A DNA stretch of 64,000 nt from Paenibacillus fonticola DSM 21315 (GTDB lineage: Bacteria > Bacillota > Bacilli > Paenibacillales > Paenibacillaceae). Position numbers and translations under genes: made by a program. Positions 1-7,962 of the stretch are shown here, one piece after another. The DNA is taken from assembly GCF_000381905.1 (NCBI RefSeq), contig NZ_KB907251.1, positions 1 through 64,000 on the forward strand, given 5' to 3'. Below the pieces are notes generated by a model. That model saw nothing but the letters and a program-made list of their open reading frames with translations, was not told where the DNA came from and did no database searches. How positions within the stretch are numbered: position 1 is the first letter of the stretch; each line of letters begins with the position of its first letter.

Positions 1-2
1 CG

Positions 3-491
3 ATCGGGCGCACTCATTTGCAGGCGGGTATCGTGGATGGCGCCGTATTGCAGAGTGAATCGGTCGGTTCATCCCATATCGAAGCCGGAGCGGTGAAGAG
101 CTATCATTTGGCGGATGAATCGATACAAAGCCACCATCTTACGGCGGAATCAGTTCAAGGGGAGCATATTCAGCATGGCGCAGTTCAATTGGAGCATTTG
201 GCAGTGACCCCTATGTTGTCTATCCATGGCCAGCCAACGATACAGCAGTTTGGCATGGCAGCTTTTCTTCTCCAGGATCATGAAGAGTCGACTGAAATGA
301 TAATATTGTTCGATGAGCCATTCTCCCATGCCCATTATGTAATTGTTGCGATGTCCAATAATCCCGGATATTATGCTACATTAAAGTCACAATCGCCTGA
401 GTCCGCAATCCTTGAAATTTCAAGACTGAAGGGCGGCTCTAAAAATTATGGATTCGTGACCTGGATTGCCATAGGCGGTCTAACTAAGTAA
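3..491 (+). CDS. Ten-residue-repeat protein, 3' part only (5' end outside window)
   Basis: The reading frame is open to the left edge, so this is the C-terminal ~160 residues of a longer protein. The first ~70 residues are a ten-residue tandem repeat of form x-S-x-H-(L/I)-x-A-(E/G)-(S/A)-V, for example GSSHIEAGAV, QSHHLTAESV and QGEHIQHGAV. The rest is a globular-looking domain ending in WIAIGGLTK. From memory, Paenibacillus proteins with such repeats and a WIAG-like tail are annotated as WIAG-tail proteins; their function is unknown to me. The regular spacing suggests a beta-solenoid shaft with a C-terminal head, as in spore-surface or phage-tail fibres, but that is inference. A hairpin terminator follows. 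Confidence 0.75.
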   Translation: MGRTHLQAGIVDGAVLQSESVGSSHIEAGAVKSYHLADESIQSHHLTAESVQGEHIQHGAVQLEHLAVTPMLSIHGQPTIQQFGMAAFLLQDHEESTEMIILFDEPFSHAHYVIVAMSNNPGYYATLKSQSPESAILEISRLKGGSKNYGFVTWIAIGGLTK

Positions 492-544
492 ACTTTGAAC
501 TTAAACAAAAGAAGCATCCCTTAGCTTGGGGCCAGCGTATTAAG

Positions 545-612
545 AAGACATCACCTTTGTGGAAATGGCGGTTTGCAACCCGCTATTACTGTAAAAGGTT
601 AGATGTCTTTTT
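545..612 (+). terminator. Branched hairpin terminator after the repeat protein
   Basis: AAGACATC at 545-552 pairs with GATGTCTT at 602-609. ACCTTT pairs with AAAGGT just inside, and GCGG/CCGC forms an internal stem. A T-run follows. It lies 50 bases after the stop codon of the upstream gene. Confidence 0.65.
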
Positions 613-979
613 AATTATTTGATAATAGCTCATATTGTGAATAATTAAAAAAATCCAACTCATAAATAGTAAGAGAGCCGGGGGCAGCCATAGATAAGGG
701 CTGCTCTTATTTATGATTACGACGGCAGCTGGCATTTGTTATAATGATGAAACATCAAGTTTAATTTATCCAATGAAGCCAACCGAGTCAGGTTGGCTTT
801 TGCTGTGGCGATTTAGTAAAAGCGGGATCATGCGATTTAAATAATTCACTTTGATGCAGCCCCTGCCTATAGATTATTTAGTAAAAGATAGGTATACTTT
901 TTTAGTAACATTATGTTGGAGTAAAGATATCCGGTTAGTCATGTTCCTCAGCTGGATTGTTAAGGAGTGGAAAAGGCTG
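613..979. other. Non-coding stretch with hairpins and a direct repeat before the LacI gene
   Basis: No convincing gene is seen. There is a second strong hairpin at 776-802 (AAGCCAACC, six-base loop, GGTTGGCTT, then T's), which could be a terminator. A weaker inverted repeat GGCAGCC/GGGCTGC lies near 676-706. The 12-mer ATTTAGTAAAAG occurs twice, at 811-822 and 876-887. The second copy sits just before a possible -10 box TATACT at 893-898, so the pair could bind the LacI-type regulator. I see no good -35 box. Confidence 0.4.
776..802 (+). terminator. Hairpin terminator-like element
   Basis: A nine-base perfect stem AAGCCAACC (776-784) and GGTTGGCTT (791-799) with loop GAGTCA is followed by a short T-run. 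No gene directly precedes it, so the transcript it would end is not identified. Confidence 0.55.
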
Positions 980-1999
980 GTGAAGAAACCGACAATCGAA
1001 GATGTTGCCAAACGAGCGGGGGTTTCCAAAAGCACCGTATCGCAATATTTGAATGAACGCTATCAATATATGAGCGAGCAAACGAGAAAGCGGATCAGCG
1101 AGGTCATCGAGGACTTGAAATATCAGCCCAGCGGGTTGGCCAGAAGCTTGAAGCATAATCGAACTTTTATGGTGGGCATTATTGTGGCAAATATCGATTA
1201 CTCACTTTCGATAAAATGTATACGCGCCATTGAGAACGAGCTGCAGCGCAACAAAATGCAGGTCATTATTTGTAACGCCGATGAAAATCCGGACAAGGAG
1301 CGGGAATATATCGAAATGCTGGCGGCACGCCAGGTCGACGGATTGATTGTATTTCCTACCGGTGATGAGAAAAGCTCCTATAACCGAATTATGGAGATGA
1401 AGCTACCGCTTGTATTTCTTGATCGGCTGGTTGACGGAGTTACAACGCAAAGTCTGTTATTGGACAACGAAGCGGCAGTAAAAATGGCCATTCAGGAATT
1501 GGCCCGCCACGGTCATGAACGAATCGCCCTATTGTCGCTCCCCCTGGGTGAGTATGCCATTACGCCTCGCAAGGAACGAATCAGCGGATATAAAAAAGCG
1601 ATGGAAGAGCTAGAATTCCCCATCGATGAATCTTTGATCTGCAGCGCGCCGAAAGCTGAGATCGCAGTCATGTTGGAGCGGCTGCTCGCTATGCCGCATT
1701 CGCCTACAGCACTGCTGGCAGGCAATGATATCGTACTGGGGGAGATTTTAAAGTACGCCAACAAGCGCAGCATCCGGATTCCAGATGAACTGTCTGTGAT
1801 TGGAATCGATGATGCCGAATTTGCTCATATTTATAATCCGGTGATCACAACGATTTCCCAGCCTGCTTACGATATGGGAACACAGGCGGCGCGAATTTTA
1901 CTATCTTCTATTGAACAGCAGGGGAAAGAGCTGCCGATTACGTACCGTTTTCCGCCTGTTTTGCAGCCGGGACAGTCCGTTCGAAAACTGCGATCATGA
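980..1999 (+). CDS. LacI-family transcription regulator, probably KdgR-like
   Basis: The protein starts VKKPTIEDVAKRAGVSKSTV, a typical LacI helix-turn-helix at residues 5-24, followed by the hinge and a periplasmic-binding-protein-like sensor domain ending near TTISQPAYDMGTQAA. The length of about 339 residues is normal for the family. I chose the GTG at 980, with AAGGAG at 962-967 upstream. The frame is open further, with an ATG at 941 and another at 851, but those would add an atypical N-terminal tail. The next genes are kdgK and kdgA, and Bacillus KdgR is a LacI-family repressor of just those genes, so a role in sensing 2-keto-3-deoxygluconate or its phosphate is a reasonable inference. 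The ligand is not shown by the sequence. Confidence 0.85.
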   Translation: MKKPTIEDVAKRAGVSKSTVSQYLNERYQYMSEQTRKRISEVIEDLKYQPSGLARSLKHNRTFMVGIIVANIDYSLSIKCIRAIENELQRNKMQVIICNADENPDKEREYIEMLAARQVDGLIVFPTGDEKSSYNRIMEMKLPLVFLDRLVDGVTTQSLLLDNEAAVKMAIQELARHGHERIALLSLPLGEYAITPRKERISGYKKAMEELEFPIDESLICSAPKAEIAVMLERLLAMPHSPTALLAGNDIVLGEILKYANKRSIRIPDELSVIGIDDAEFAHIYNPVITTISQPAYDMGTQAARILLSSIEQQGKELPITYRFPPVLQPGQSVRKLRS

Positions 2000-2138
2000 C
2001 CTTGGTTGACACAGGCTTAGTATTTGTTGACGAACTAAGCAAAAGAATCAGCAGTAAGTGGAGTAAAGCTGGGCAGAGCCTGGATCGCAGAGATCTGAAT
2101 CAGCAGTGGCAGTTGATCATGATCAATTGATAAGGACG

Positions 2139-2542
2139 AAGGGGCTGTCCAAATAAGTCCCGAAAATAAAAGTAGGTAGGAGAACATCGCGTTGGTAGTG
2201 CCCCCGAGGGACGGACACAGGTGACGCTATTTGTGAAATAACCAGGTATCTTGAGAGCTAACGGACCTACGTTCCGCTATTGCCCCCAAGAACCTGTTTA
2301 TTGCAGTCAATTTAGTCGAATAACGGAACCAGTGTCCGCAAGCATAGCGAAAGAGGGCCTATTTCAACAAATAGCGGATCTCCTGTCCGTTGGCGGGTGA
2401 ACAGTCTCACGAGTTCAGCCAAATCCATCAGTCTCACCAATCCGACTAACCCCACTAACCCCACTAACCCCCAAACCACCCTCTGAAGATCAAGGGGCTG
2501 TCCAAAAAGTCGGTTTTTACTGACTTTTCGGACAGCCCCTTG
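2139..2542. repeat. Repeat-rich non-coding stretch bounded by inverted copies of a 20-bp repeat
   Basis: AAGGGGCTGTCCAAATAAGT starts at 2139. Its inverted counterpart GACTTTTCGGACAGCCCCTT lies at 2522-2541. A third copy, direct with respect to the first, starts at 2492 and forms a near-perfect hairpin with the inverted copy. Between them are three relaxed palindromes of ACGGA/TCCG type (near 2262, 2321 and 2380) and a nine-base tandem repeat ACTAACCCC x3 at 2445-2471. No transposase or credible ORF is present. The structure resembles a MITE or other dispersed intergenic repeat. The hairpin is downstream of kdgK and might also act as its transcription end, although no T-run follows on that strand. 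Confidence 0.6.
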
Positions 2543-2613
2543 TCTCACTGTTAACGATGAGGGCATCATATCACACCACATCGCTTAAGCAATATGTTCT
2601 TTTTTTTCTTCGC

Positions 2614-3558
2614 TTATTGCTCCATGAATTTTTGCAGCTTCTCCCGGTCTGGAAGACCGTCCATGTCCCCTGGGGACATAATATTAATTGCACCGATCGC
2701 GTTGCCGCGGCGAACAGCCTCCTGCAGCGGAAGCTGCTCCAGCAATCCGCTGATGACTCCGACGGCAAAACCGTCTCCGGCTCCAACGGTATCCACGACT
2801 TCCTCGACCTTGAATCCGTCGGCATATCCTTCTTGGTCGGCAGACTTGAAATAAGCCCCCTCCGGCCCCAGCTTAATCACGACGAGCGAAACGCCGCGCT
2901 CGAGGTAGAAATCGGCGATATCCTCCGGCTTATCACGGCCGGTAAGCAGCTTGCCTTCGCTAATGCCCGGAAACACCCAATTGGAGCGGGTGGCAAGATC
3001 GTTAATGGCTTTAACCATCGTATCGGTATCCGGCCATAGAGAAGGACGCAGATTCGGGTCGAAAGATACCGTTTTCCCTTTGGCTCTCATAAAATCGATA
3101 GCATGAAGGGCAAATTCATGACAGGATTTCGATACGGCCGGGAAAATGCCCGTTACATGCATATGCTTGGCTGAAGCGAAGTAATCGCTGTCAAAATCGG
3201 CCAGACTCAGCGTAGATGCAGCCGAATTTTTGCGGAAATATTCAACGACGGGATCTCCCGTAAGCACTTTGGATTTGACCAGCATGCCTGTTCTATGCTC
3301 ATTCGTAAATTTTACATTCGAAGTGTCGATGTTTTCTCGATTTAAAGTTTCGGTAATAAAATGTCCGAAGTTATCTTCCCCGAGCTTGGTTACAAGCCCG
3401 ACGGAATGTCCCAGACGGGATAGACCAACGGATACGTTACATTCCGCTCCGGCCAGCGCCTTGGAAAAAGAAAGCGCTTTATGCAATTCTACAGGCTCAT
3501 TGGCATAAAACATCGCCATCGGTTCTCCGAAAGTGACTACGTCCAGCTTTTTGTTCAT
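2614..3558 (-). CDS. kdgK: 2-keto-3-deoxygluconate kinase (PfkB family)
   Basis: KdgK phosphorylates 2-keto-3-deoxygluconate (KDG) to 2-keto-3-deoxy-6-phosphogluconate (KDPG) with ATP, in breakdown of pectin, uronates and similar sugars. The 314-residue length and N-terminal VTFGEPMAMF fit the PfkB sugar-kinase fold. The C-terminal signature DTVGAGDGFAVG at residues 256-267 holds the catalytic Asp and anion hole. The ATG is preceded by AGGAGGAAG. The gene is divergent from the aldolase gene that uses its product, with 333 bases between them holding a promoter for each. A palindromic GAAAGCGCTTT lies within the 5' part of the coding sequence and resembles a CcpA site. The KDG assignment rests on the family and the aldolase neighbour. 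Confidence 0.88.
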   Translation of the reverse strand: MNKKLDVVTFGEPMAMFYANEPVELHKALSFSKALAGAECNVSVGLSRLGHSVGLVTKLGEDNFGHFITETLNRENIDTSNVKFTNEHRTGMLVKSKVLTGDPVVEYFRKNSAASTLSLADFDSDYFASAKHMHVTGIFPAVSKSCHEFALHAIDFMRAKGKTVSFDPNLRPSLWPDTDTMVKAINDLATRSNWVFPGISEGKLLTGRDKPEDIADFYLERGVSLVVIKLGPEGAYFKSADQEGYADGFKVEEVVDTVGAGDGFAVGVISGLLEQLPLQEAVRRGNAIGAINIMSPGDMDGLPDREKLQKFMEQ

Positions 3559-3639
3559 TTGTGCTTCCTCCTAAGCTTTTGAAAATGATCGTAATAAAAT
3601 AAAATTAAGGCAACAATCCTGAATTTATCGTTTAACTTG

Positions 3640-3668
3640 AAATTAACACATAAATCGGTTTTGTACAA
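3640..3668 (-). promoter_or_regulatory. Sigma-A-type promoter for kdgK
   Basis: On the minus strand the -35 box TTGTAC (3663-3668) and -10 box TAATTT (3640-3645) are 17 bases apart. Just upstream is an inverted repeat AGGAAT-GATTA-ATTCCT at 3672-3688, a candidate operator. Confidence 0.5.
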
Positions 3669-3720
3669 TAAAGGAATGATTAATTCCTGATTTGACACAT
3701 AATTTCCATAATAAATACGG

Positions 3721-3745
3721 AAAAATAGCCTTTTTTGCTATTTTT
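3721..3745. promoter_or_regulatory. Inverted repeat between the two kdg promoters
   Basis: AAAAATAGC and GCTATTTTT form a nine-base perfect inverted repeat around a seven-base C/T-rich loop. It lies between the kdgK and kdgA promoters, so it could be a shared operator or a bidirectional insulating hairpin. Its function is not shown. Confidence 0.4.
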
Positions 3746-3760
3746 AAATAAGATAGTGCA

Positions 3761-3789
3761 TTTACATTAGATTTGTTGTTTAATAATAT
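3761..3789 (+). promoter_or_regulatory. Sigma-A-type promoter for kdgA
   Basis: The -35 box TTTACA (3761-3766) and -10 box TAATAT (3784-3789) are separated by exactly 17 bases, about 100 bases before the kdgA start. Confidence 0.6.
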
Positions 3790-3891
3790 TAGAATATCAA
3801 TAAATTAATGGAGTAAATTTGATAAAAAAGTTTAGTACACATCCATTGAACCGTTGGCTTTAATTTATTTTGATAGGGAGGAAGATAAAAG

Positions 3892-4533
3892 ATGAAAAAA
3901 ATCAAAGTACTGCAAAATATTACGGCGCTGGGCGTTGTAGCGGTTATACGCGGAGATGATGCCGAGTCGGCTTACCAGATGTCCAAAGCTTGCATTGAAG
4001 GCGGCTTGAGCAATATTGAGGTCACTTTTACGACGCCTGATGCGGATGTAGTCATTAAGCGGCTGATCCAGGAATATGGGAATCAGGCTGTTGTTGGCGC
4101 CGGCACCGTACTTGATCCGATTACGGCAAGAATCGCTATATTGGCGGGAGCTGAATTCGTGGTGAGCCCATCTTTCGACGAAGAGACAGGCAAGCTGTGT
4201 AATTTGTACGGTATTCCTTACATGCCTGGCTGCATGACGCTTAACGAAATGAAGGAAGCTTTGAAGCTGGGCGTAGATGTGCTGAAGCTGTTCCCGGGCA
4301 ACAACTTTGATCCAGGCTTCATTAAGGCTGTTAAAGGTCCTATGCCGCATGTGAACATTATGCCAACCGGCGGTGTGGATCTGGACAATATGGAGCAGTG
4401 GATTCGCAGCGGATGCGTGGCCGTAGGGATCGGCGGCAACTTGACGGCGCCGGCCAAGGAAGGGCGTTATGATCTCATTACCGAGCTGGCGGCAAAATAT
4501 GTAAGCAAATTCCGGGAGATCAGCAGCAAGTAG
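3892..4533 (+). CDS. kdgA: KDPG/KHG aldolase
   Basis: This enzyme cleaves 2-keto-3-deoxy-6-phosphogluconate to pyruvate and glyceraldehyde 3-phosphate, the last step of KDG use. The 213-residue length is normal for this small TIM-barrel class I aldolase. Visible active-site features are Glu43 in IEVTFTTP, the Schiff-base lysine Lys132 in VLKLFPG, and the phosphate-binding PTGGVDLDN segment. The start has an excellent AGGGAGGAAG upstream. It stands alone in its transcript, divergent from kdgK, and a strong terminator follows. Confidence 0.93.
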   Translation: MKKIKVLQNITALGVVAVIRGDDAESAYQMSKACIEGGLSNIEVTFTTPDADVVIKRLIQEYGNQAVVGAGTVLDPITARIAILAGAEFVVSPSFDEETGKLCNLYGIPYMPGCMTLNEMKEALKLGVDVLKLFPGNNFDPGFIKAVKGPMPHVNIMPTGGVDLDNMEQWIRSGCVAVGIGGNLTAPAKEGRYDLITELAAKYVSKFREISSK

Positions 4534-4576
4534 GATTAACTCTATGCAAGTATGTAAGCATATAAAAACATTAAAA

Positions 4577-4620
4577 AGGATCGGCCAAGGGGCGTGTTAT
4601 TCCCCTTGCCGATCTTTTTT
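4577..4620 (+). terminator. Rho-independent terminator after kdgA
   Basis: GATCGGC-C-AAGGGG pairs with CCCCTT-GCCGATC around a nine-base loop and is followed by six T's. It also separates kdgA from the convergent minus-strand operon. Confidence 0.9.
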
Positions 4621-4661
4621 GAGATATAAGCAGCCTCTGCAGAGATGAATGCCAGCTTGCT

Positions 4662-5768
4662 TTAATCCAGCGTATATGGCTCCAGGTCAACTGGCAGCGC
4701 CGCAGGCTGGTCGCATCGGCTTTTCATTTCGTAGTAACGGCCGGAATCGGAAGAGTAGTGGAATGCCCACATTGCTTCTAATACGTGGTAAGCCAGCTCT
4801 CCACTAGCCCGGTGCGGACGCCCGTGAAGCAGAGCAGAGGCCATATCCGCAGGGCCGATTCCGCGGCTATTTTCAGCATAGCCCGGTAAAAGAGGCTGTT
4901 CCGTCCATTCGCTTTCCCCGATCTTTCGGTATTTCACCGGCCCGCCAAAGGTGTTCGGATCTGGGACAAGTAATGTTCCTTCCGTACCATGTATTTCAAT
5001 AGGAGGAAGAGTGCTGCCTCCAAAAATATCAAAACTCGTGATCAAGGTAGCGATGGCTCCGTTCTCAAATTGCAACGTGCCAGCGACATGAGTCGGGATG
5101 TCGACGGGGATCGCTTTGCCGTATTTTTTCTCGCTTGTGATAATCCGCTGTTCGTGCGCTTTGCCCGTTATTCCGGCAATCGTTTGAATCGGTCCGAGCA
5201 ATTGCACCAGGGCGGTCAAATAGTAAGGCCCCATATCGAACATAGGTCCCCCGCCTTGCGCATAGTAAAACTCAGGATCGGGATGCCAAAATTCGTGGCC
5301 GCGGCTCATCATGAAAGCCGTCGCCGATACCGGGCGGCCGATAACACCGTCGCCGATTAATTTAAGAGCTGTCTGAATGCCGGAGCCAAAAAAAGTCTCT
5401 GGAGCGCTGCCCACCAATAGTCCTTTTCTTTTCGCCGTTTCCAGCACGAGGCGGCCTTCTTCAAGGGTAGCGGTGAGCGGCTTCTCCACATAGACATGCT
5501 TTCCGGCTTCCAGTGCCTTGAGGCTAACCTCGGCGTGCACGGCAGGAATGGTCAAATTAATGACGATGCTGATCTCAGGGTCGTTGAGCAGCTCATCCGT
5601 AGTACAGGCGCGGGGGATGTTATATTTCTCCGCTTGCTCCCGAGCCCGGCTCAGGTCAAGATCAGCGCAGGCTGCCAGCTCAAGAACACCGAATTTGTTG
5701 CAGTTTTCCATATAAATGCTGCTGATTTTTCCGCAGCCGATAATGCCAACCTTCATTTTGTCCATCAT
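4662..5768 (-). CDS. Gfo/Idh/MocA-family NAD(P)-dependent oxidoreductase (first of two)
   Basis: The 368-residue protein has an N-terminal Rossmann fold with VGIIGCGKISSIY at residues 7-19 and the family EKP motif at residues 95-97. The C-terminal part fits the alpha/beta substrate domain, including a GGPMFDMGPYY segment near residue 175. Members oxidize or reduce the ring carbons of sugars, inositols or glycosides. The substrate here cannot be read from sequence. The start has AGAGGAG upstream. It is the last gene of a three-gene minus-strand operon with a ThuA-like protein and a second oxidoreductase, which points to a multistep route for one sugar or glycoside. Confidence 0.88.
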   Translation of the reverse strand: MMDKMKVGIIGCGKISSIYMENCNKFGVLELAACADLDLSRAREQAEKYNIPRACTTDELLNDPEISIVINLTIPAVHAEVSLKALEAGKHVYVEKPLTATLEEGRLVLETAKRKGLLVGSAPETFFGSGIQTALKLIGDGVIGRPVSATAFMMSRGHEFWHPDPEFYYAQGGGPMFDMGPYYLTALVQLLGPIQTIAGITGKAHEQRIITSEKKYGKAIPVDIPTHVAGTLQFENGAIATLITSFDIFGGSTLPPIEIHGTEGTLLVPDPNTFGGPVKYRKIGESEWTEQPLLPGYAENSRGIGPADMASALLHGRPHRASGELAYHVLEAMWAFHYSSDSGRYYEMKSRCDQPAALPVDLEPYTLD

Positions 5769-5807
5769 ACGACACTCCTCTTTAATGCGGGAGGAAAATA
5801 ACCAGTA

Positions 5808-6542
5808 TTACTGGCTATCGCCCATGCCGGTATACAAGCTCTCAGTATTCAATGCCTTGCCTTCAGGCGATTTTCCGAACAGCTGCTTTCCTTCAGCTGC
5901 CCAGAGCAAGCCCCGTGTCATAAGCTCTGTCACCTGAGGAAGCGCAACGATATCGGCATGATGACCAAGCGAATTGTAATACACCCTGCCGACTCCCCAG
6001 CGCTTCGTCCAGACGACAGGCATATCAACAGCCTTATTCAAGCGGTGTGGGCCATCGGCTACCGGAAAGCGTGTTGTGGCAAGAACTTCAACAGCCGGAT
6101 CCACATGCAGGTAATATTGCTCGCTGGCCACCTTGAAGTCCTCCATTCCGGCGACCAGCGGGCTCGAGGACTGCTTGATTTCCACCGTGTACTCCACTCC
6201 GTCATTGCCTGGATGAGCCACCCATTGGCCGCCGGTCATGAATTGCCAGTCTACGTTATGACGGAACGAATCGCACATGCCTCCGTGGCAGCCGGCTAGT
6301 CCGGTTCCGTTCTGTACCGCGGCCGATACGTTGTTGACGAATGCCTGCGGGATGTCTCCCATCGTCCATACCGGTACGATGAGATCGAGATTCATCAGCT
6401 TTTCCGCATCTGCATATGCCTCCAAAGTATCGGCGACTTCCACGTCAAATTGATGACCCTTCAATATGTCTGCAAAGATGCCCGCGACCTGCTCCGGCTC
6501 GTGTCCGTCCCAGCCGCCCCAGACGATTAATGCCTTTTTCAT
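5808..6542 (-). CDS. ThuA-like domain protein
   Basis: The 244-residue protein opens with ALIVWGGWDGHEPEQV and contains GTGLAGCHGGMCDSF, both typical of the ThuA class I glutamine-amidotransferase-like fold. The family is tied to trehalose and other sugar use, and members often sit beside Gfo/Idh/MocA oxidoreductases, as here. The biochemical role of most members is unknown. The gene lies between the two oxidoreductases with gaps of 39 and 15 bases, so all three are probably co-transcribed. Confidence 0.85.
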   Translation of the reverse strand: MKKALIVWGGWDGHEPEQVAGIFADILKGHQFDVEVADTLEAYADAEKLMNLDLIVPVWTMGDIPQAFVNNVSAAVQNGTGLAGCHGGMCDSFRHNVDWQFMTGGQWVAHPGNDGVEYTVEIKQSSSPLVAGMEDFKVASEQYYLHVDPAVEVLATTRFPVADGPHRLNKAVDMPVVWTKRWGVGRVYYNSLGHHADIVALPQVTELMTRGLLWAAEGKQLFGKSPEGKALNTESLYTGMGDSQ

Positions 6543-6557
6543 ATCTGTTTATCTCCT

Positions 6558-7718
6558 TTACATTTCCGAGATTTCGACCCAGCGGCGCTCATCGATGGAT
6601 CGATCCACCGCTTCGAGTACAGCTTGGCATTTCACGCCGTCGTTGAAATTGGGCTGGGGCTGTCTGCCTTCCCGAATCGCGTTTGTGAGCTCCAGCATTT
6701 CGTGGATAAAGGTATGCTCAAAGCCGATCGTATGCCCCGGAGGCCACCAGGCTTCTGCATATTCGTGCGCCGGATCTGTAGCGAGCACTCTCCGGAACCC
6801 TTGAACATCCTCATCATCGGAAGTGAAGTAGACCTCAAGCTCGTTCATCCGCTCGAAATCAAATTTTACGCTGCCCAGGCTGCCGTTAATTTCAAAGGAA
6901 TTGGTTGACCGGTGTCCTGCCGCAAAGCGAGTCGCTTCGAAGCTGCCGAGTGCGCCATTTGCGAACCGCGCCAGAAAGAGTGTCGCATCGTCGACGGTGA
7001 CCGGACCTTTAGGAGCATCTTTGCTGCCTTTAGCGCTTAAACCGGTCATTTGCTCGGCAATCGGCCGTTCTTTAATAAAGGTCTCGCTCATCCCGATGAC
7101 TTCATGAATGTCGCCGACGAGATAGTGGGCCAGATCGATCAAATGGGCGCCGAGATCGCCATGCGAACCCGAGCCGGCAATTTCCTTCTGCAGTCTCCAG
7201 ACGAGCGGGAAATCCGGATCGATAATCCAGTCCTGCAGAAACCAGGCTCTGAAATGATAAATCTTCCCTAGTCTGCCGCTTTCCACTAGCTTCTTGACCA
7301 GTTTCACTGCAGGAGAGAAACGGTAATTAAAGCCCACCATATGGGCAACCTTGGCCTCCTCCGCAGCTTGCAGCATTTCTCGGGCATCGCTTAGTGTTAA
7401 GGCTAACGGTTTTTCACAAAAAATATGTTTCCCTGCCTTTACGGCAGCAAGCGCAATTTCTTTATGTGCATCACTGGGAGCGTTAATGTCGATTAAGTCA
7501 ATATCGTCCCGCGCGATGAGTTCCTTCCAGTCCGTTACGGTCTCAGACCAGCCAAATTGTGCGGCTGCCTCGGCAACGGCCTCTTGATTCCTCCCGCACA
7601 AAACGGACATCTCGGGCTTCAAGGCTTCCGGAAAAAACATGGGCAGAGCCCGATACGCATTGCTGTGGGCTTTTCCCATAAATTTATAACCTACCATACC
7701 GACCCGCAACTGCTTCAT
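6558..7718 (-). CDS. Gfo/Idh/MocA-family NAD(P)-dependent oxidoreductase (second of two)
   Basis: The 386-residue protein has the N-terminal nucleotide-binding segment VGMVGYKFMGKAHSNAY and EKP at residues 102-104. The central SGSHGDLGAHLIDLAHYLVG is typical of the sugar-dehydrogenase branch and carries the conserved catalytic-region DLGAHLID. It is the first gene of the operon, with GGAGGG before its ATG. It differs clearly from the oxidoreductase at the other end of the operon, so the two probably act on successive intermediates. The substrate is unknown. Confidence 0.88.
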   Translation of the reverse strand: MKQLRVGMVGYKFMGKAHSNAYRALPMFFPEALKPEMSVLCGRNQEAVAEAAAQFGWSETVTDWKELIARDDIDLIDINAPSDAHKEIALAAVKAGKHIFCEKPLALTLSDAREMLQAAEEAKVAHMVGFNYRFSPAVKLVKKLVESGRLGKIYHFRAWFLQDWIIDPDFPLVWRLQKEIAGSGSHGDLGAHLIDLAHYLVGDIHEVIGMSETFIKERPIAEQMTGLSAKGSKDAPKGPVTVDDATLFLARFANGALGSFEATRFAAGHRSTNSFEINGSLGSVKFDFERMNELEVYFTSDDEDVQGFRRVLATDPAHEYAEAWWPPGHTIGFEHTFIHEMLELTNAIREGRQPQPNFNDGVKCQAVLEAVDRSIDERRWVEISEM

Positions 7719-7761
7719 TTCATCCCTCCATCACATATTAAAATGGCTATCGATATTATTA

Positions 7762-7775
7762 TAGAAAGCGCTTAA
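7762..7775 (-). promoter_or_regulatory. Possible CcpA (cre-like) site before the oxidoreductase operon
   Basis: TAGAAAGCGCTTAA, with core GAAAGCGCTT, is close to the catabolite-responsive-element consensus TGWAANCGNTNWCA. It lies 44-57 bases upstream of the first ATG, where a repressor could block transcription. Confidence 0.4.
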
Positions 7776-7813
7776 ATAAAACTCTCGCCAGTTTATGTTT
7801 TTTCATAGACAAA

Positions 7814-7839
7814 AAATGCACTTTTTAAAAAGTGCATTT
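7814..7839. terminator. Perfect 26-bp palindrome, likely terminator for the AraC gene
   Basis: AAATGCACTTTTT and AAAAAGTGCATTT form a perfect 13-base palindrome. It lies between the AraC gene and the operon it precedes, both on the minus strand, and ends in T's on either strand. Confidence 0.55.
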
Positions 7840-7962
7840 ATAAAAAGCACGCTGCAGTATAATTCGTAATAATATTATTAACGTTGGATTACGGAGTTTT
7901 TTTCGAGGGAGGAAGACTGGTGGAACAGGCAGATGGTATAGACAGAAATGAAAATTCCCCTT

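Noticed and set aside
3865..4350. 161-codon minus-strand frame over kdgA
   Set aside because: It is antisense to a clear aldolase gene and has low-quality, non-homologous-looking composition.
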